Below, in pieces: positions 60,391 through 64,000 of a stretch of 64,000 nt of DNA; the first letter of the stretch is position 1, and each line of letters opens with the position of its first letter. The translations under genes were made by a program, and so were the position numbers. The stretch spans positions 1-64,000 of the forward strand of contig NZ_JTLD01000031.1 in assembly GCF_000798815.1 (NCBI RefSeq), written 5' to 3'. The DNA is from Alistipes sp. ZOR0009. GTDB taxonomy: Bacteria; Bacteroidota; Bacteroidia; Bacteroidales; ZOR0009. The notes under the pieces were generated by a model. It made no database searches and was not told where the DNA came from. It was given only the letters and a program-made list of their open reading frames with translations.

Positions 60391-60904
60391 TTTTTGTAGC
60401 GTCGTTTAGCCATTTTCCGTTGAGGCGGAGCACTTGCTCTATCACATCGCGCACGCAGCCCTTACCGCCTGGCTTGTCGGAGATGTATCTCGAAATTTCT
60501 TTTACTTCGGTTACCGCGTCGGCCGGGCAGGTGGCCATTCCAGCCTTTTGGAGCACGCAGATATCGGGTATGTCGTCGCCCATATATAGCACGTCGTCGG
60601 GTTGCAGGTCGTACTTGAAGCAAAAATCGGTGAAGTCGTCGAGCTTATCATGCGAGCCGAGGTAGATATCGGTAACGCCAAGACTTTTAAACCGAGGTAT
60701 CATAGAATCGCCCCTGCCTCCCGAAATAATAGCTACCGGAAAGCCCAGCTTAACAGCCAGCTGAACTGCGTAGCCATCGCGGGTATTTTGCGAGCGAAGC
60801 ATCTCGCCGCTAGGATGTATTAGAAGAGTTCCGTCAGTAAATACGCCGTCAATATCGAAGGCAAACGCCTTAACTTTTCGAAGATCCTCCTTAAAATTAG
60901 CCAT
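60374..60904 (-). CDS. HAD-family phosphatase, KdsC-like
   Basis: 176 residues. Catalytic DxD is D17-I-D19 (FAFDIDGVFTDGTLL); motif II VAIISGG and motif IV YMGDDIPDI follow. Size and layout match 3-deoxy-D-manno-octulosonate 8-phosphate phosphatase, which frees Kdo for lipid A assembly. The pairing with a UbiA-family gene suggests the true substrate might be a different phosphate; not resolved. Overlaps the downstream ubiA-like gene by 17 bp, coupling translation. Confidence 0.88.
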   Translation of the reverse strand: MANFKEDLRKVKAFAFDIDGVFTDGTLLIHPSGEMLRSQNTRDGYAVQLAVKLGFPVAIISGGRGDSMIPRFKSLGVTDIYLGSHDKLDDFTDFCFKYDLQPDDVLYMGDDIPDICVLQKAGMATCPADAVTEVKEISRYISDKPGGKGCVRDVIEQVLRLNGKWLNDATKNVQSL

Positions 60905-61129
60905 CTTAAAATAGTATTCTGTTTAGATGTGGAAAGATATAAATTTGTTTCGATAACTCGACTTTTTGTCTTCTATGCTTGGTTGGTTGTGGCTGCCCGT
61001 TTTTCTTTGCTGCGTATTTTAACATTCGTTTCAAGTATTATCTTCCCGATGTGCCCTCTTAGGGGCATAGGATCCAAAATTTTTAGGGGCAGCAATGCCC
61101 TACATTTTCTAATTTAAAAAAGAATTATC

Positions 61130-61741
61130 ATGAAAAAGTATTTTATTGGTTTAGGGATGATATTACTGGTGGCTAATGGCGCAATGGCGCAGTCTAAGAA
61201 GGGAGATTTTGAGGTGAATGCGAGCTGGGGTTATTTATCTATGCCCGAAATAGACGGTATTGCCTCTACAGCATTCTCCTATCTTGCTACTTTGGGTACC
61301 TATTGCAGCGATAGCAAGTCTTTTACTGGTGCAATAGCCGTAGCTGGCAAATACTACGTTACCAATCGGATTAATGTAGGACTTGCGCTTACCTACGAGC
61401 AGGAGAAGCGCGAACCTTGGTCAAGGATTGGTGGAACTCAAACGAAGCTTGGAGATATTCATGTCGATAGCTATTGTATTATGCCCAGCGCTTCTGTTAT
61501 TTACCTTAATAAGAAATATATTCAGCTTTATGGCGATGTTGCCGTTGGCGTCGGAATTCAAAACGAGCGCTTTACTCCGAAAAAGGGTACGTCTGCAAAA
61601 AGCGACTCCGATACGCGAACTCTTTTTGCTTTTCAGTTTTCTCCTGTAGGTGTTCGCGTTGGCGGTAAGCTTGCTGGTTTTGCTGAGTACGGCGTGGGTT
61701 ATAAAGGTTGTATCTTAACCGGGATTTCGTACCGGTTCTAA
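61130..61741 (+). CDS. Outer-membrane beta-barrel protein
   Basis: 203 residues with signal peptide (MILLVANGAMAQ, cleavage after about residue 21). The body has alternating strands (GDFEVNASWGYLSMPE, INVGLALTYEQEKRE, GVRVGGKLAGFAEYGVGYKGC) and ends ILTGISYRF, the terminal aromatic of outer-membrane barrels (OMP_b-brl type). Function unknown; small ion or ligand channel or structural. Its terminator follows directly, and a TonB receptor gene comes next. Confidence 0.75.
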   Translation: MKKYFIGLGMILLVANGAMAQSKKGDFEVNASWGYLSMPEIDGIASTAFSYLATLGTYCSDSKSFTGAIAVAGKYYVTNRINVGLALTYEQEKREPWSRIGGTQTKLGDIHVDSYCIMPSASVIYLNKKYIQLYGDVAVGVGIQNERFTPKKGTSAKSDSDTRTLFAFQFSPVGVRVGGKLAGFAEYGVGYKGCILTGISYRF

Positions 61742-61750
61742 AAAATAAGC

Positions 61751-61789
61751 AACGGGTTGCCTCTGCGAGCTGCTGCAACCCGTTTTTTA
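61751..61789 (+). terminator. Terminator of the outer-membrane protein gene
   Basis: AACGGGTTGC (61751-61760) and GCAACCCGTT (61775-61784) form a perfect stem followed by TTTTAT. Confidence 0.88.
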
Positions 61790-61917
61790 TTTCTCTTTTG
61801 GGCATTACTTTTATCTTGTTTGCCTTTTTTCGTCGTCTATAATCTACCATTCGTCGATTTTTTCTGGTGTTAGACAACCGATATTGTCAACTTTGTACAA
61901 ACCCATTCAATAAAAGG

Positions 61918-64000
61918 ATGAAGAATTACATTAAACTACTAGCTGCTGCAATTTTATTTATCACCACAGCGCAGCTACATGCTCAGGAGAGGTATACCAT
62001 GAGCGGTTACCTTAAGGATAAGAAAACGGGCGAGACGCTCATCGGAGCAACGATTTACATTAAAGAAATTAAGCACGGCGTGGTTACCAATCCCTACGGA
62101 TTTTTCTCCATTTCGCTTCCTAAGGGCGAGTACAGCGTCGATTTTACCTTCGTAGGCTACGATAAGCTATCGCAGCGGGTAAAGCTCACGTCCAACACCA
62201 CGCTTAACGCCGAGCTCGAGAGTAGCAGCGTTCAGCTCGAATCGGTTGTTGTTTCTAGCAAAAAAAAGGACGAGAATGTAAGCCGAACACAGCTTGGTAT
62301 GGCTAAAATCGACTCCAAGAAGCTTTCTTCGCTACCGGTGCTCATGGGCGAGTCGGATATCATGAAATCTATCCAGCTAATGCCCGGTGTGCAGGCTCCA
62401 GTCGAAGGTTCGAGCGGCTTTACCGTTCGTGGTGGATCATCCGACCAAAATCTTATTCTTTTGGACGAGGCTCCTGTTTACAACGCCTCGCACCTGCTGG
62501 GATTCTTCTCGGTATTTAATACCGATGCCATTAAAGATGCTACCTTATATAAAGGGGATATTCCCGCTGCTCATGGCGGACGCCTTTCTTCGCTTTTAGA
62601 CATCCGAATGAAGGATGGAAATAGTAAGGATTACCATTTATCGGGCGGAATTGGCCTTATTTCGAGCCGCCTAACGGTTGAGGGACCAATCAAGAAGGAT
62701 AAAGGATCATTCATCGTTTCTGCACGTCGCACCTACGCCGATATGTTTCTTGCGCTTTCGAGCGATTCCTCCATTCGCAAAAATAAGCTCTACTTTTACG
62801 ATGTAAATGTAAAGGGTAACTATACCATCAACGATAATAACCGTGTTTTTGTATCGGCCTACTTTGGTAGAGACGTTACGGGCTATGGCAACGACTTCTC
62901 CATGAAGTGGGGGAACGCCACGCTAACAACCCGATGGAATCACGTCTTCAATAGCCGCTTGTTCTCCAATTTTACGGTCATCTACTCCAACTACCAGTAC
63001 AACCTCGAGAATTCTGACACAAAACCAGAGTTTAAATGGCGCTCCAACCTTCAGGATATTGGGTTTAAGTACGATTTTTCGTTCTATCAGGGCACTTCCA
63101 ACACCATTAAGTTTGGTGTTAGCAGCACGCTTCACTACATCGAGCCTGGCAAGGTTACTGTCGATGGCAAGAGCAGCAGCTTTAACGCTACTGATAAGCG
63201 TGCGGTGGAGAATGGTGTCTATGTTTCGAACGAGCAAAAAATTGGTGATAAGCTTACCCTTAATTATGGGCTGAGATTCTCCTCTTTTCATAACTTCGGT
63301 CCTGCAACGGTTTACGTTGTTGATAAAAATAAAGGCTTTGCCGTTACTGATACCATCACCTACGGAAAAAATAACTTCTACAACAGCTCTTTTGGGTTCG
63401 AGCCTCGCTTTAGCGCCAACTACCGCATCAACGATAATTCGTCGGTGAAGGCTGCTTACAGCCGCACGCGTCAGTATTTGCAGCTGGCCTCCAACTCTTC
63501 GGCTGGTTCTCCTCTTGATATTTGGTTTCCAGCTTCGCAGTATGTCGAGCCTCAGATTTCCGATCAGGTAGGTGTTGGCTACTTCCGCAACTTTATGGAT
63601 AACTCGCTCGAGTTCTCCGTTGAGGGATTCTACAAGTGGATGCAAAATCAAATCGACTTTAAAGATAACGCCGACCTGCTGCTTAACGACCAGCTCGAAA
63701 AGGAGCTTCGCTTTGGTAAGGCTAGATCTTATGGCGTGGAGTTTTTTGTTAGAAAGAATACGGGGAATCTGACAGGATGGGTTAGCTATACGCTATCAAA
63801 GGCCATTCGTAAGTTTCCCGACATCAATGCAGGCAAGTCGTACAATGCCAACTACGACCACCCCAACAACCTAAACGTGGTGCTAACCTATAAGATTTCT
63901 CCTCGTACCGATTTTACGGCGTCGTGGGTTTACTATAGCGGAACGCCTATTACCTATCCCGCTATGCGCTTTAACTATGGTAACTCCAACCTTCCATATT
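61918..64000 (+). CDS. TonB-dependent receptor with carboxypeptidase-regulatory-like domain, cut at the right edge
   Basis: About 694 residues are visible. Signal peptide (residues 1-23), then a carboxypeptidase-regulatory-like domain (about 24-105, starting YTMSGYLKDKKTGETLIGA), then the plug domain (about 110-230) with ESDIMKSIQLMPGVQAP and GSSGFTVRGGSSDQNLILLD. The barrel follows (Tyr/Phe strands such as SSRLTVEGPIKKDKGSFIVSARR). Family role: TonB-energised uptake of a large or scarce substrate across the outer membrane. No SusD-like partner is visible before the edge; the substrate is unknown. A CAACTTTG near-miss of the -7 consensus lies 22 bp upstream. Confidence 0.92.
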   Translation, partial: MKNYIKLLAAAILFITTAQLHAQERYTMSGYLKDKKTGETLIGATIYIKEIKHGVVTNPYGFFSISLPKGEYSVDFTFVGYDKLSQRVKLTSNTTLNAELESSSVQLESVVVSSKKKDENVSRTQLGMAKIDSKKLSSLPVLMGESDIMKSIQLMPGVQAPVEGSSGFTVRGGSSDQNLILLDEAPVYNASHLLGFFSVFNTDAIKDATLYKGDIPAAHGGRLSSLLDIRMKDGNSKDYHLSGGIGLISSRLTVEGPIKKDKGSFIVSARRTYADMFLALSSDSSIRKNKLYFYDVNVKGNYTINDNNRVFVSAYFGRDVTGYGNDFSMKWGNATLTTRWNHVFNSRLFSNFTVIYSNYQYNLENSDTKPEFKWRSNLQDIGFKYDFSFYQGTSNTIKFGVSSTLHYIEPGKVTVDGKSSSFNATDKRAVENGVYVSNEQKIGDKLTLNYGLRFSSFHNFGPATVYVVDKNKGFAVTDTITYGKNNFYNSSFGFEPRFSANYRINDNSSVKAAYSRTRQYLQLASNSSAGSPLDIWFPASQYVEPQISDQVGVGYFRNFMDNSLEFSVEGFYKWMQNQIDFKDNADLLLNDQLEKELRFGKARSYGVEFFVRKNTGNLTGWVSYTLSKAIRKFPDINAGKSYNANYDHPNNLNVVLTYKISPRTDFTASWVYYSGTPITYPAMRFNYGNSNLPY

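Overview
The window looks like a chromosomal segment of an anaerobic or microaerotolerant member of Bacteroidota, most likely Bacteroidales. The pointers are Bacteroidota-type promoters (TAnnTTTG -7 boxes, seen upstream of at least 14 genes), families largely confined to that phylum (DUF5683, DUF4290, DUF6090, a Bacteroides-type EF-G paralogue, SusC/TonB-type receptors with a carboxypeptidase-regulatory domain), a MurA with Asp in place of the usual Cys, and cytochrome bd next to HydF, the [FeFe]-hydrogenase maturase. Genus cannot be read from the sequence; a hydrogen-producing fermenter would fit.

Layout. 1-4.2 kb: parA-parB-DUF5683-lytic transglycosylase, transcribed leftwards (the transglycosylase is cut by the window edge). 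4.3-8.4 kb: lipid kinase, flippase-like membrane protein, rsmA, MacB-like permease. 8.6-15.9 kb: purH followed by the elongasome cluster mreB-mreC-mreD-mrdA-rodA. 15.9-17.2 kb: ACP phosphodiesterase-like protein and a hexapeptide acyltransferase. 17.2-19.7 kb: gene-poor segment with degenerate AT-rich repeats and one lineage-specific hypothetical protein. 19.7-25.1 kb: a cyclic-2,3-diphosphoglycerate synthetase homologue, then a cytochrome bd operon (DUF4492-cydA-cydB plus a 40-codon CydX-like ORF). 25.4-27 kb: [4Fe-4S] APS/PAPS-reductase-like gene overlapping a degenerate NAD-epimerase. 27-32.7 kb: leftward rsfS-ftsH-cdsA-psd and AI-2E-lipoprotein units. 32.8-43 kb: birA, pyrE/NUDIX (divergent, 1 bp apart), a thioredoxin-fold protein, coaD, lon, a GlmU-like protein, rpmE2, a Bax-inhibitor-like protein, an AlkD-like protein. 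43.1-46.5 kb: lone Wzx-type flippase, tRNA-His, orphan ORF, hydF. 46.8-50.6 kb: DUF4290-murA and grpE-dnaJ. 50.7-54.1 kb: accessory membrane proteins including two DUF6090 paralogues. 54.3-58.6 kb: EF-G-like protein and the NAD-salvage pair pncA-pncB. 58.6-59.4 kb: a perfect-length 12 x 21 bp tandem array. 59.4-64 kb: UbiA-family prenyltransferase/KdsC-like phosphatase, an outer-membrane protein, and a TonB-dependent receptor cut by the right edge.

Functionally the region is mostly housekeeping: chromosome partition, rod-shape/peptidoglycan synthesis, phospholipid synthesis (CdsA, Psd), protein quality control (FtsH, Lon, GrpE, DnaJ), ribosome and translation control (RsmA, RsfS, L31, EF-G paralogue), nucleotide and cofactor synthesis (PurH, PyrE, CoaD, BirA, PncA/B). 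No CRISPR array, prophage, IS element or rRNA was recognised. The items most worth a second look are the EF-G paralogue lacking the catalytic His, the unannotated CydX-like peptide, the 21-bp tandem array and its dispersed relatives, and several enzymes with altered active-site residues.
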